Shown in pieces: positions 11,901 through 23,136 of a stretch of DNA of 64,000 nucleotides. Below the pieces are notes generated by a model. It had not been told where the DNA came from. It made no database searches and worked only from the letters and a program-made list of their open reading frames with translations. The DNA lies in the NCBI GenBank assembly GCA_021186555.1, contig JAJKFL010000003.1, positions 27,144,908 through 27,208,907 on the forward strand, given 5' to 3'. The position numbers and the translations under genes were made by a program. Source of the stretch: Reticulitermes speratus (Eukaryota; Arthropoda; Insecta; Blattodea; Rhinotermitidae). Position 1 is the stretch's first letter. Every line of letters begins with the position of its first letter.

Positions 11901-14900
11901 CGTGTATATGTTAAAACCTGCAGAAGGACTATCCAGATGTCTGTTCTTCGAAATGGCAAAGTAAGGCGCGAATCGTGAACTACTGTCCTTAAAAGATTGC
12001 TGTATTCTGATATGTGACACCGTGTAGTCTACTAGCTCGTTACAGACGTTTCGGATTAATCTCTCCATGGAACTACACTGCTTCACATCCAAGGAAAATC
12101 TGAAATACCCTTGCAAAATTACACATAGGAGCTGCTTGTGCATAAAAGGTGTTCCTCACAATTAAATCTGTGTCTACATGAAAGCGCACAAATCGAAGGC
12201 GAGCATATCGGGATATCCCCTTAAGATTTAAGGTTATCATGCAGGGGGTACGAAGATTGAACTCTTTTGGTAAGTGACGCCGTGTAGACTGGAGGAAGTA
12301 CACCGATGTTTCAGGAAAGCCTATTGCCTCCATCATCACGGCAATTACAACTTCATGGTGGAGACAGTAGAAACTATAGCGCATGGGCCCGCTAGGTTAT
12401 ATTATGCGGCAGTGCGGCCACATTTGTAAAATATATATGTAGGCCTACTGTAAAGGATGCACAATAATTTAGGGCGACCCACGAACCAGCCCACAATAAC
12501 GGCTGTGGCCCTTTGCCAAAAAAGATTTGGCACCCCTGATTTAGCGTATTCTTGTATTAGTGTCGTGCGTGTGTATGTGTGTTTTATCAAGTTTTCTAAC
12601 ACTACAGTAGGTCCCATGCTGTTGCAGGAGGCAGTAACAGATGTTCCGGTTGTCTTGGTGGGTAATAAGACTGACCAATGGGGAGACCGCATGGTGACCC
12701 TGGAAGAAGGCCAGCGGAGGAGCAAGGAAATTGGCTGCGTTTGTTTTCATGAGATTTCCGTGAGAGAAAGTATAGAACAGGTAGATACCAGTTCAAAGAC
12801 AGTGCTGATTACTGAACTGTCTCTAACTAAAGCTGTTGTCATACAGTCCCAATGTTCAATGCCGTTAACACGAAATCTCGACTTTAAACATAATCCTGGG
12901 CCAACTAAATCCACTTCCCATTCTCCGATTCTCTCCCTAGGAAAATGCCCACCCTCAGTACTAAGTCACAGAGTGTACCTGCAGTGAAAGTTGCAATACC
13001 CGGCACCTCCGGAAAAAAAGAGCTGCCGGATATCGCAATTTTCCGGATATTTTAACGTCGTTCCTGATGTGTATCTTAGTGTACATTGCAATGTCAAGGA
13101 CAGACCTAACCATTCAATTTGTTACTTCATATCCTGTCCTCTTTTCCATGCCGCGCTTGATACTTGCTATTCAACAATACGTACATTATATATATATATA
13201 TTTGTGTGTGTGTGTGTGTAATCCAGAAAACAGCAAGACACCAATAATTAATGGCCGGAGACTCCAAATTGGTACTGGGGGCTGTCGCTTGATGTAACAG
13301 TGAAATATAACGGGCCTCTTAGTCAGTTGTCTGTTAATAGAATTTTCGGATCATCCAGTGACAGATATCGCAGCTTTTACTGTACTAGTATTAAAGGACA
13401 CCATAGCCAGTCTGGAGATAATGAAGAGAAAAATTCCAGCACCTGGCAGGGATGGAACACTGGTAATGCAGACCATAATTAAGGTATAGGCCTAAGATAA
13501 AGTTCTTCTGCTGCTTAATAAAGCACGACAACTTGAAGGTTTTGGGGGAAATGCTGGTATAATTGCAGGCATATTTAAATTCAGTATTAGATGGAGGTGT
13601 GTATTAAGAAACTCCCGAACATTTTATGTCCTGGGCAGGTATCCCCTGTACCCATGGATAGGAAGGTGGGTAGGTTACAAGCAGTAGCCCGCACCCTGTC
13701 TGCCACCGTTACCCAGCCCGTATCCTAGTCACTACACTGACTGAGCTCTCTAAACTCACACCACAGACAGGAAGCGCAGTAATGTGCAAGGGATTTAATT
13801 AAATTAACAAGTGGTGTTCGAATGTCAGCAGGAACACGGATTTGTGTTGTTGCTCCGCCGCCTCTACCAAAGATTCTAATCAATATGTATGGCTGCTGTT
13901 TCGCTAAGAACAAAGCGGCCGAGGCGTTAGGTTAATTACTCACCTCCACCTAGTGCTGATATACTTCGGCAAACGTCAAAAGTCAAGATTCTTAATTAAT
14001 CAAAATTACTACCCCTTCCAGATTACCCTATCTACAGAGCCTTACTAAGTGCCTTAAGTTTCATATTATACTATGTGTATATAACAGGATATAGTTTACG
14101 GCTGATCGCGTCTGTTTCAACGCAAACATGAACTGCGTTACACGCACATACACAAGTGTCAGGTCTATGCTCAAACCCGTGGCATCTTGTAAACATTTAA
14201 CTCAAGTCCTTGTTTTAAGGTTAAGATCAGGCTTTGAGGGGAAAGGAAAAGGTAGAAAATTATACAGAAAGGCGAAAAGGGGGTAAGACAGGAGTGCCCA
14301 AATTTTTCAAAAACCTAGGCGTGACCTGAGAATTCTACGCGCCAAAACGACGACATGAAGCAAGTTGCATACTTAGGACCCACAAATATTAGGCGCCACC
14401 GTACAAAATTTAGTCGCCACCTCTACCTGGCGCCCGGGATTTGTGCACCCTTGGGGCAAGGATTTAAGACGTTAAGGACGTTGTCCCTCGTGGAAAGTCA
14501 ACGGGCTTTTCCATTAATTAACTTGAATCAGGAGAGACCATAAGGTCTATTATGTGACAGTTGAAGAACAGTACCATCCTCCACGCCACATATTTTCTTC
14601 TTCTGCAGATATGAGAGGATCTTGATATGTTTTTTAGGTGTGGTCTGTGTTCCGTGATGTGTGTCGTTTCTGGAAGGTACACATCAAGTGTCCGAAGCTC
14701 AAACGATCATCCAGTGACCTCCATTCCGAGCAGATCATAAGCCCAGACACCACAAGGGTCATCTGCACCTCAAAACTAACAACGCTGAATGGAAGTACCA
14801 CGCCCAACGGAAGTAACACAGTGTCTCCTGTCATGACGCTAGGTAAACACTTTAACCGTACAAATCTGCAGATTAGTAATTTAATAAAAAGCTGTAAATG

Positions 14901-17900
14901 ATATTTATGTCTTCATATACTCCTTCAAGTACAGATTTCAACTGGATATTTGGGGGCGAAACGTGAGAGGACAAGGTGTCAACACAATTCATGCAAAAAA
15001 AGGTAAAGAAATCCCATTACAGGCCTGGACAGGCCCTTAGGGTTCCAGGAGGTTGAGGCTCCCAGATTTCTAGACAATCGGCACATGAAGGTGGTAAGGT
15101 TGTCAGCCCTACGCACCGGCCGCCTTTACCCCCCAGGAGAGATTCCTGGTACTCATTTCTGTTAGAGGCTGAGTCGACCCCAGGGCCATATTGCGACCGA
15201 AACAATTATGTCAATGAAAAAGTCCAGTGACACCATCGGGAATCGAACCCGCGACGTTCCGGCTTGTAGCGCAGTGCCTCAACCAACTGCGCCACCGCGT
15301 GCCCACACAATTCATGCACAGCTTGGATTTTTCTTCATTTGCGTAAGTGACATGTAGATGTTTTAGGAAATTTTATTTCCCAGGTAAAGGTAAAGATAAG
15401 GTTGTCTCTATGCATAATTAAGTACCACAACATGACGTCGTATGGGAGAATGGGTATATACCTGCAGGCATTTTTAACCTTGATATTAGAAGATGGGTAG
15501 TCAGCAGCAGGCGCTGGACACTTTACTCGGGGGGGAAAAACATCGTTACGCATAGAATAGGGGCCGATTTGTTTAAAAAAAAAAAAAGCACAGTGCTGTG
15601 GGAAATTAAAAATCTCATTTTCGTGTTCCTGCTGGGAATTGAACAGAACTGTCGGTCCGTCCACCCCACAGCGTAGTCACTGTAAGGGGAGTGACCACAA
15701 AGCGGCTTGAGCAAATTTCCTGTAAAATAACTTCCAGGTAGCTTACATGCACAACAGCCTGACCGTGAAGAGCGCTGTAAAATATGTTATAAAAAAGGAG
15801 AATCATAACTAACTGAAACCAACATTTTCTAGTTGCAGGAACAGAAATAGGAAGCCATCAAGTAAGGAAAACATGTTGCATTGTATTAATGAATTAGCAG
15901 ATTCCCCAACAATCAATGGTTCCTTTATCGCTAACAAAAAGCGCTGGCTGCGTTCTCTCAGGCAGAGAGCAGTGTTGCTATCGTACGTTTGACTTGATCA
16001 ATAAGGATGTGGCTCTTGCGTAAGTTGCCTCCTAAATTTAAGCTCCCGAAATCCCTCTAGCTGGCCACTCCTGCACCATACTGACTGAAATATTCCGGTG
16101 TTCTTGTGTTGACTAACTCAAAGTGAAAATCTTTCTGCTGAGAAAAATACCAACAAAACTTTAAAACTAGACATTCCGTCGTCAAGTGCTTTAATAAGTA
16201 GTTAAGAATTTGAACAGGAGATGTCAGCAATAAACGGAATTGGAAGGTATGCTTGAGTCCGTAACGCGGTGTTTACTTTTGTCACAAACTCTTTATACGG
16301 TACGTCTATATTGCAGCACAACATAGTGCATATTGCTATTCTGTCTTAGCTCTCTGTTTTATAATAATGCATATAACATCCTATCTAACGTCTGTTAATA
16401 GATCTTTCCCTGAACCCCCAGACTAGTCAGCACCGCTAAGTCCCTAGAAAACACCCATGCATGAAACTAAGCCGTTCGCTTGGTTGATCCACTCAGTGTT
16501 CCCCCTCTCAGGCTTCATGCTTCAATGGGTTAAGTACACAGCATGCACGATGTTACTCAATCACAATATTGCAATATTTGCTTACAAAACTTTTCATAAC
16601 TTCGTTATGAATTTTCATAAAACGTACCACCATTCAACATCTACGAGTTGTTGCGTAGAATTAAAACAGCTTCCGTTTTAAAAATGAGGTATTTCTAGCA
16701 GTTCTCACAAATGTTGCTGGAAGAGTTACTTGGTTCTTGTCGTTACATAATTTAAAGCGCTTTGTTTAAAAAGTCACCTAAAAGCGATAATACAAGGACC
16801 TGTTTAAATTTCCTGTACAAATAAAATTAACAGTTTTTATATCCGATATTAGTAAACGTTTACAATAATAAATTATATATTCAATCATAATTTAAACATA
16901 TATATCAATGCAATGTACGTTCAGTTACAACCACCTGTGTTCATTATTTTTGCTTTATTCAGCTGCTTTTTCAACAGCTCAAACCCTGTGTCACAAGTGG
17001 TGCATCTTTTCGTTGCCTAGTGCTACTTTGGCATTGGAAGTACGAACAATACCAACAAGAAATGGTGCCAACCATTCGTAAAGTCTGGTAGACTCAATGA
17101 GATATCTGCTACAGCACAGCTGTTAGGGCACTTTTCATTTCTTAGCGTACGAGCGACTGTTTTGACGGCGATACAGACTGCACTCAATTCATATTTCACG
17201 GTATTTCACGGTTCAAAGCAGTCGACAATACAATACTGTGTTACGTAGTTCTCGGTATGTGGGGTGGCTACGTAAAGACAGAGAAAATGTACAACATACA
17301 ACTGCAGGATACCAAAATCCTCCGTACCAAATCCAGCTGCATGAGCGGCTCATCACGGAGGTGACTGAGTCTGAAGCGCCAGCCCAATGTGAACAGACAG
17401 GATAGCCTGATTTTAAGCGGGTCACGGACACTTCTAATTCGCTCCCCTAATGAACGTAGGCGCCACCCCCGGGATGTTTGATATGCTTACACCCTTTTTC
17501 AGGGCCAAAACATTTTTATCTTTTCATTTATTAATCTTCTACTTTTAATGCGGTGTCTCCCATCCCTGCGCCTCCTTCATTTCTTCATCTTTCCACCTTA
17601 CTCTGGTGTCTCTCATTCCTGACCCTCACGCCCTGGTAGCAATTTCACACTCCAGCAACCTGACAGACTCCTTTACCTCCCCGAGAACCAATCACCGCGC
17701 ACACCATCCCCTATATAATAACATATCCATCTGTTGCGCGGCATCCTTCCTGAACTGCTCGACCATTGAAGATGGGTCCCATAGGCTGTCCCGAAACGTC
17801 GTTATACGACTACCAACATACGCTGCGTAATATCCCAGAAGACTAAAGGCCTGAATTACACGGCGGCGGAAGCCAGAAATCTAGCTCTGTTTTTAACTTC

Positions 17901-18195
17901 ACCCTATTAATTTTTATCATAATTCTTTACAGGGCGAAGGTGGACAGAGGTTGAACTTGACGAAGAAGAAGAGGAGGACACAGAAGAGGGAAAGGAGAGC
18001 GAACCCAGTAGCAGCGAATCATTGCCTCCTTTTAGGGGCAGAGCGTCGACAGACGGACATCTGTTGTCGCGACCCCGCAGATGGCGCTATCCCCCACCGG
18101 CCCCTTCAAGTCAGCAGCAATACCACCACGCAGGGAGCAGCAGAGCCGATCGAAGGATGAGTATCTCGATGCGAGGCAACAACGCCAGCTGCTGA
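5840..18195 (+). CDS. RERG/RasL12-like small GTPase gene, five exons, 5' end missing
   Basis: Ras-superfamily GTPase expected to bind and hydrolyse GTP. The joined exons (5840-5976, 10359-10520, 12628-12780, 14638-14842, 17933-18195) encode about 305 residues ending in a stop at 18193-18195. Visible motifs in order: switch I (EYDPNLE), G3 (DTAGQ), a RERG-like [14 protein letters not shown] segment, G4 (NKTD), and a G5-like EISVRE in place of the usual SAK/SAC. A Ser/Glu-rich tail follows and ends in NASC, without a CAAX box, as in RERG-type GTPases that are not prenylated. Phases agree at all junctions (0, 0, 0, 1), and every intron starts GT and ends AG. The first complete codon pair (A-L) corresponds to the residues just after the P-loop, so at least one upstream exon with the Met and GxxxxGKS is absent. 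Normal RERG is about 200 residues; the extra length here is C-terminal. RERG versus RasL12 assignment is uncertain; GTPase identity is firm. Confidence 0.88.
6975..7021 (-). ncRNA. Hammerhead-like motif, minus-strand arm
   Basis: Minus strand: stem I AAAUCC/GGGUUU, core CUGAAGA plus U, stem II GGCUC/GAGCC, GAAAC, ACAUAUGU, C. Confidence 0.66.
7051..7097 (+). ncRNA. Hammerhead-like motif, best-paired copy
   Basis: Stem I AAACCC (7051-7056) pairs perfectly with GGGUUU (7092-7097). Core CUGAAGA plus one U, stem II GGCUC-UAUAA-GAGCC, GAA, palindromic ACAUAUGU, then C at the expected cleavage position (GUC). Confidence 0.7.
7190..8160. other. GTPase intron, no feature recognised
   Basis: Between the fold-back at 6896 and SINE C at 8165. 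TGCACGGTGA just after 7190 is the probable outer end of the Penelope-like repeat. Confidence 0.55.
8165..8455 (+). mobile_element. Dispersed SINE-like repeat family C
   Basis: Contains TATAGTGACTAGGCTATGGG, a box-B-like GGGATTCAAATCCC, CCTATTCAGTAGGTTACAGG and a 3' end CTTCATGGCCTG...ACTTCACCTTTGC. Other copies are at 43853 (minus), 34066 (plus), 13622 (minus, partial), 38868 (minus, partial), 39235 (plus, 3' end) and 59405 (plus, 3' part). Confidence 0.8.
8740..8783 (-). ncRNA. Hammerhead-like motif, single diverged copy
   Basis: Minus strand: stem I AGGU/GCCU, core CGGAUGA (U4 changed to G) plus U, stem II GGCUU/AAGCU, GAAAC, palindromic ACUAGU, C. Lies in a GTPase intron. Confidence 0.5.
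9545..9750 (+). repeat. About 200-bp dispersed repeat F
   Basis: TTAAAGCACATTGGTTACTG, TGCGTTTTGCCCACAGTGTA, CAGCGATTATCTCCC and TTTGTAATGGAGAAAG recur in order at 11490-11690 (+), 20985-21075 with 21890-21970 (+), 33285-33480 (minus) and 44250-44440 (minus). Confidence 0.65.
10359..10520 (+). CDS. GTPase exon: central G-domain helix and strand
   Basis: The acceptor is GTTACAG ending at 10358 and the donor is AAG|GTGATC. The 54 in-frame codons include [18 protein letters not shown], the RERG counterpart of the Ras GFLCVFAINN strand, and a basic stretch (NKRRRR) ending LGSNSSK. Confidence 0.88.
12073..12384 (-). repeat. Dispersed repeat with YCLHHE / ETSVYF reading frame
   Basis: The minus strand reads [20 protein letters not shown] and [20 protein letters not shown]. 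This conserved but non-genic frame recurs across insect genomes in an anonymous repeat. It lies just upstream of the third GTPase exon and is not part of it. Confidence 0.6.
12628..12780 (+). CDS. GTPase exon: G4 NKTD and G5 region
   Basis: The acceptor is GTTGCAG ending at 12627; a later AG at 12640 is an alternative. The donor is CAG|GTAGAT. The 51 codons contain [16 protein letters not shown] (G4 NKxD) and [12 protein letters not shown] (G5-like). A shadow reading frame continues past the donor but loses homology, which supports the splice. Confidence 0.87.
13622..13755 (-). mobile_element. SINE-like repeat family C fragment in a GTPase intron
   Basis: The minus strand reads CAGTCAGTGTAGTGACTAGG, then a diverged middle to CCTGCCCAG, matching the first half of family C. 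Confidence 0.6.
14289..14453. mobile_element. hAT-like MITE (165 bp), imperfect 8-bp TSD
   Basis: The ends CAGGAGTGCCCAAA and TTTGTGCACCCTTG are inverted repeats of each other (11 of 14). They are flanked by GGGTAAGA (14281-14288) and GGGCAAGG (14454-14461), 6 of 8 identical. No coding capacity. Confidence 0.6.
14638..14842 (+). CDS. GTPase exon: last helix and start of Ser-rich tail
   Basis: The acceptor is TTTTTTAG ending at 14637 and the donor is CTAG|GTAAAC. It encodes [18 protein letters not shown] (final G-domain helix), then [13 protein letters not shown] and a Ser/Thr-rich linker. It ends in phase 1, matching the next exon. Confidence 0.85.
14996..15304 (-). mobile_element. tRNA-derived SINE family A, 14-bp TSD
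   Basis: The minus strand starts with a tRNA-like head (GCACGCGGTGGCGCAGTTGG, later GGGTTCGATTCCC, a good box B) and ends with GGCCTGTAATGGG plus a T/A-rich tail. It is flanked by ACACAATTCATGCA at 14982-14995 and 15305-15318. Confidence 0.92.
15700..17760. other. GTPase intron, no clear feature
   Basis: 15364-15700 may be an old minus-strand SINE C piece. The rest is unassigned AT-rich DNA. Confidence 0.5.
17765..17865 (+). repeat. Solo arm of Penelope-like family 2
   Basis: TTGAAGATGGGTCCCATAGG, GTCCCGAAACGTCG, ACGCTGCGTAATATCCCAGA and GGCCTGAA match one arm of the palindromes at 2021 and 26779. It sits 70 bp before the terminal GTPase exon. Confidence 0.75.
17933..18195 (+). CDS. GTPase terminal exon: acidic then Pro/Arg-rich tail
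   Basis: The acceptor is TTCTTTACAG ending at 17932. It encodes an acidic run ([16 protein letters not shown]), a Ser-rich stretch, a Pro/Gln/His-rich segment and [14 protein letters not shown] before TGA at 18193-18195. The composition suggests a disordered tail. No CAAX box is present, so membrane attachment by prenylation is not expected. A 3' UTR probably follows; no polyadenylation signal was assigned. Confidence 0.83.
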
Positions 18196-21149
18196 AGAGA
18201 ACAACAGCTACTAAGAACATTAATGGATTCTACAATATCTGACATCTTTCAAATGCGTAGGTTACGTAGTGTCCTGTGAAGATGAAGAGAGCTGACATTA
18301 CAGGATACCAATTGATTCTGCGACACGAATGTCGTTCAATTCTCCAGCTTGTGATTTATGTTATGTGAAACCTGTTTTGAGGTATTATTCCAAATTTCGA
18401 TCACATTAGCGGTAATGAAAATGGCGGTCATTTAGCACGGACAGGAAACAAGAGAAAATGCATACAAAGCTTTGTTTGGCGAAACCGAAGGGATGAAACC
18501 ACTTCAAACGTAGGAGGATAAAGTGAAAGCTACGTTTGCGAGGATGTCGGCTTGTTCATATGAACCAAAAACAAGAGACCACTGGCGGACTCTTGTTGGA
18601 TAAAAGGCAATGTACCTCCTAATTCACTGAATGACTATCAGCTTTTCAAAGACGATTCTCCTCCACGGAGTTAATTATCGCAGCACTTGACCATACCGTA
18701 TCATCGTAACAAAGCGCTAACGTATTCCCTTATTTCTGGATCCTGCGCAAAGTGTTTATATTCCAGCTGGAATAAACGTTTTACTGTAACTACATCTACT
18801 GAACTGCACACGAAAATTTTCATTCCATGTGTTGTATTAAGTCTATATGAACTCAGTTCCCTTACTTTGAACTTAAAATGTGTGAACAATGTGTCGTAAA
18901 ACAAACACTTTTTTTAACTCTGAACACGCCGCCACCGCACGTGAACTATTCCAAGAACATGGCAACAAACAAACATGGACTGGCGGGGCTTTAATCTTAA
19001 GTGACTAAGTCAGAACACTCACATGTAACGGTATTAAAGGAACTGTGAAATGATAAGACAGATTTACAGAAAGTAACAGACAACTCTATTCATAAACAGC
19101 CTACACCGTCCAGTGCAACTGTTTATGATGTGCATTCAGATAAACCTCCTAAATTTTGGCTTTGTTGGGGTACATCCATAATTATTTTATTTAAGCTTTA
19201 CTTAACCGTCTAGAAATCAGTGGTCACTATATGTACCACCAGATACAATATTAACAAATTCTGCCCTTTCTCCACACAGTTTTGTGAGATTCTTACACTA
19301 AACAGCTTCTATTTCCATAAAAGTAATCCGTTTGAAGTGGTGATAAAATTTGTGTTATGTAAGACAGAACTGAATTATTAAACGTAACTTAGATTAATTT
19401 TAGTCCTCGAAGGTACAACATTTCGTTACATGGAGTCGAATGATAAAATCATTAGTGAATAATGAATCTGCAAGAACATGGAAGGTGACGGTTGTCCACT
19501 CTAATGTTAACAACGTCAATATGGGTGAAAATTTACAGATGGCATTACCGTCTTTTTACTTACGAGTACATTGTACTTTATTTTAATGAAGTTGTCAGTG
19601 ATGCAGACTATAGACGTCAAACGATGGGACGGTAGTAAATAATGAAGTGAAAAGAACATGGCAAGAAGCGGGCGTGGCCTTTCGTACAGTGCTCTACTGG
19701 CACTTGCTTGTGGAGCCTGAGGAAAGCCACGAAAATACCTCAATTTGGATAGTCGGTGTCACGCGAGATTCGAAAAGGGCACCCCCTCCCCCCTTGTTAC
19801 CGCTTGAGCCAGACTTCTCGTTCGCTGTGCCTGTGATTGAGTACACTGAAACTATCACAAGCAAACCGTTACTTCAGCCGTAATTAAATCACCCGTCACG
19901 TAGCCACCTTACGCTAGTTGCTGTTCCACTCTTACTTTACTGTAAACTTTCCTCATGATCATTGCCAAGAGAACCTTAAATCTTAAACTGCTTCAGATGG
20001 TTTCATTTGTTGAATTAATATAGTAATAATGAATGTACTGATAATGCAGGATTTATTTCAATGCAGGCTTTAAAGGGCTGTACTGGACGGTCTAATTAAT
20101 TACAACTGACATTTAACACAACAGATGTGAAATATGTTCAATGAGATATATCGGCCTAAACACATTTCAGTGCCAGTACTGAATTACTTATACGCATTTG
20201 TTTTAGTTTCAGAGGTTGTATTACTATTTCCTACATGCCATTTTTTGTTTAGTTGTTTAAAATATACTTCAGCATATTTGTGTACATGACTCATCAGAAA
20301 CTGAGGTGAATAAATGGATATAAACCAGACTTACTGAAGAGATTTGTGACTGGTGAGGTGACTGGTAAATAATTCTGATGAAAGTCAACACAAAGGGTGT
20401 TACGACCATCAGTCCAGTGATACGTTATTTGTGATTGCTTATTACCTCCACCATACGAGGACTGCATTTAGACCTTTCATATCGTTCGAAACAGCAGATA
20501 AACATAAGCGCTGAGCTTCTTACAGCGATGGTTATCGATACTTGGTCTTCCGGGACGTTCAAGTGTGTGGTTTGGTAGACAGGTACCTACGTCCGGAGGA
20601 ACTTGCTGCCTCCTTCTTCATTTCAGATGTGTGAACCTGAACATGCAGACAACAGGTTATTCCGAAACTTCGGTATGTCTATCAAACCACATGATGTCGC
20701 AATCCACGGCACTGTGATCTTGAGAAAACTGTGCATAAGGCTACATTGTTGGCATAGGTAACAAACTTGAATCGAACCCTTCTAAACGGCCATTAAATAT
20801 AAAACTTGTACCAGTATTCGTGATCACTATAACTTAATTATTTCCATTTCTTTCACGATTTCTGGATTTCCTGTCGTTAATGGTATAAAAGAGATAGTCA
20901 TGATTCATTTTCATGGCTGTATTCCTGTCCAAGTTCTAGGGTAAATGACAGACGGCCAGCTTCGAGCTAATGTACTGCATTAAAGCATAGTGGCACCTAT
21001 ACATACCGCAAGCTTCAACATTCAAAAACTCTGAATTCTGCCCATACCGTGTATCTATGTGTTTCGTATGACTTTCTTAATATGGTAAGTTCGGGTTAAT
21101 GGGACCACAAAAAGGAAAATCAGCTGGTGCGCCATATTGATTTGCTGGA
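18196..21149. other. Intergenic, probably including the GTPase 3' UTR
   Basis: No coding homology was seen. The short frames at 19516-19883 overlap on both strands and look fortuitous. Confidence 0.5.
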
Positions 21150-21830
21150 AAGTTATTCGAGCACGACTGTTGGTACGGGTGGTCCTTCGTCAATAATATG
21201 TATATTTTTAGGCGTGTTTGCAAAATTGCGAAGAGCGACTGTTAGCTTCGTCATGTGTCTGTCTCTCTGCCTCTCCGTCCGCATGGAACAACTCGGCTCC
21301 CACTGGACGGATTTTAATGAAATTTTATATTTCAGTATTTTTTCGAAAATCTATCGAGAAATTCAAGTTCCACTAAAATCTGACAAAAATAACCTCTATT
21401 TTACATGAAGACCTATGTACATTTATGATAATGTCTCGCTTAATTCTTCCTATAATGAGAAACGTTTCAGACAGACGTTGTAGAGAAAATAAAAACACAC
21501 ATTTTATGTTCAATACTACGTATATTTTTGCGAAAATTGTACCGTATATGAGATAATGTGGAAAGACATACTACAACCAGAGAGGCCACAGATGATAACA
21601 TAATATGGGGCATATGCTTTGCGTATTGGATAACTAAGACTACAGGCACACTCGGAATATGTACAATGAAATATGCAATACTAACTTCAAAACAAAAATT
21701 ATATCGCTCAAACACGCTCTTCAGTTCATGCACTATTTTTCCTTTCGTCACACTGTCTAAGATCCAGAGGAAAGCTACAAATGGCGGGAACGTCACAAAG
21801 CCAAACGTAGCGTCATGAGGGACAGTCTCC
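21150..21830 (+). repeat. Dispersed repeat E (CTCGGCTCCCACTGGACGGA), copy 1
   Basis: Contains TTGCAAAATTGCGAAGAGCG, CTCGGCTCCCACTGGACGGA, TGTACATTTATGATAATGTC and GAGATAATGTGGAAAGA. Same order as at 27730 and, more diverged, 49265. No TIRs or open frame recognised. Confidence 0.82.
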
Positions 21831-21999
21831 TAAAATGATCCTATTCAGCCACTAGTTCCACACACCAGCTTACCATAAAAAGCGATCATTTCCCTAAACA
21901 ACAGTAACTGGTTGGTCTTTATAATGGAGACTGACTCTGTTGTCTGTGACGTAGGGGCTAGATATTTGTGTATTTGAATGCATTTTATTTATGATTACG

Positions 22000-22165
22000 A
22001 AGGACCGGGTTGGATCCCGGGCCAGTAGATGTGAGATTTTTTGGGGAAAAAGTGGCGTTGGGGCAAGTTTTTATCATTACGGAGGACCGGGTTGGATCCC
22101 AGGCCAGTAGATGTGAGTTTTGTTTGTGGAAAAAGTGGCATTGGGACAAGTTTTTCTCCGGGTAT
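22000..22165. repeat. Tandem duplication of about 75 bp
   Basis: GGACCGGGTTGGATCCCGGG and GGACCGGGTTGGATCCCAGG head two adjacent copies that share CCAGTAGATGTGAG and AAAAAGTGGC(G/A)TTGGG(G/A)CAAG. Confidence 0.95.
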
Positions 22166-22893
22166 AATTATCTTCACTTCATGACCTTAATATTACCCTT
22201 CAGATGGACAAGCAGTAATGACCGGCAGCCTTCAAACTAAGCAATGCTTTACTGTATGTCGGGGAATACTGAGCGGCAAAGTACTTTTGCCTCCTTTTGT
22301 TATCCACACAGGAATATATACTTATCCTTACGTTGCAACATACAACTTCGAACATTCGGGTCAGACAGATGTGTTAGACATACACGTGCCTGATTAGTAT
22401 TTAAGATCCACATTACTGAAATCTCCCAATACAGTCGAAGTCACATGGTTAGTCAGTCCGTCTTGGTTTTGAGCTCCTACTGCGGCTCTTGACCAGATTT
22501 AGTCTATATATTGAATAATACTGTCAGTCTTTGAAGTGCCTTCTCTGGCGAGATTGCGGGTCAGTCCTTTGTCGTAAGCCGCCGTCTTTGCCGACTGTGC
22601 ATATTAACATGTATACATATTTCGTCTTAGTCTACATACGAATTTTGCAATACTTAAAACTATGTCCAATACACAACATACACGTGGCCTCTGCCAGTCC
22701 AGGCCTTGTACAGCAGATCACGTCCTCTCTTACTCAGCGCTTACTGTAACGGTCGTCAGCTTGACAGCCCTTGTATTTTCTGTATCGGGCTTCTCCTCGT
22801 CCAGTGTTGCGAATATACTCGTATTCAATCTCATGACTTTGTACGACTTATGCTTGCTGCCTGCATAATTTTGTAAAGTAATACATGTAGAGA

Positions 22894-23136
22894 GCCAATC
22901 CCAGTGGCCGTGCGGTCTAAGGCGTGGGTCTGCGGTCGCTCGCTTACTAGGATTGTGGGTTCAAATCCCACCGGGGGCATGGAAGTCTGTCTCTTGTGAG
23001 TGTTGTGTGTTGTCAGGTAGAGGTCTCTGCGACGAGCTGGTCCCTCGTCCAGAGGAGTCCTACCGAATGTGGTGTGTCTAAAAAGTGTGATCGTGAAGCC
23101 TCGAAAAAAAAATGAGCTGTCGAGCCCTTGAAAAAT
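22894..23136 (+). mobile_element. tRNA-derived SINE family B, 13-bp TSD
   Basis: The head is CAGTGGCCGTGCGGTCTAAG with box B GGGTTCAAATCCC; the end is CGTGAAGCCTCGAAAAAAAA. Flanked by ATACATGTAGAGA at 22881-22893 and 23137-23149. The antisense frame of the head gives the PPVGFEPTI peptide often mis-annotated as a gene. Confidence 0.92.

Noticed and set aside
11723-12143. Arg/Glu-rich frames ([16 protein letters not shown])
   Set aside because: They translate a (CT)n microsatellite.
12781-12987. Frame continuing after the NKTD exon
   Set aside because: Homology ends at SIEQ, a donor GTAGAT follows, and the next exon (VWSVFRDV) continues the G domain.
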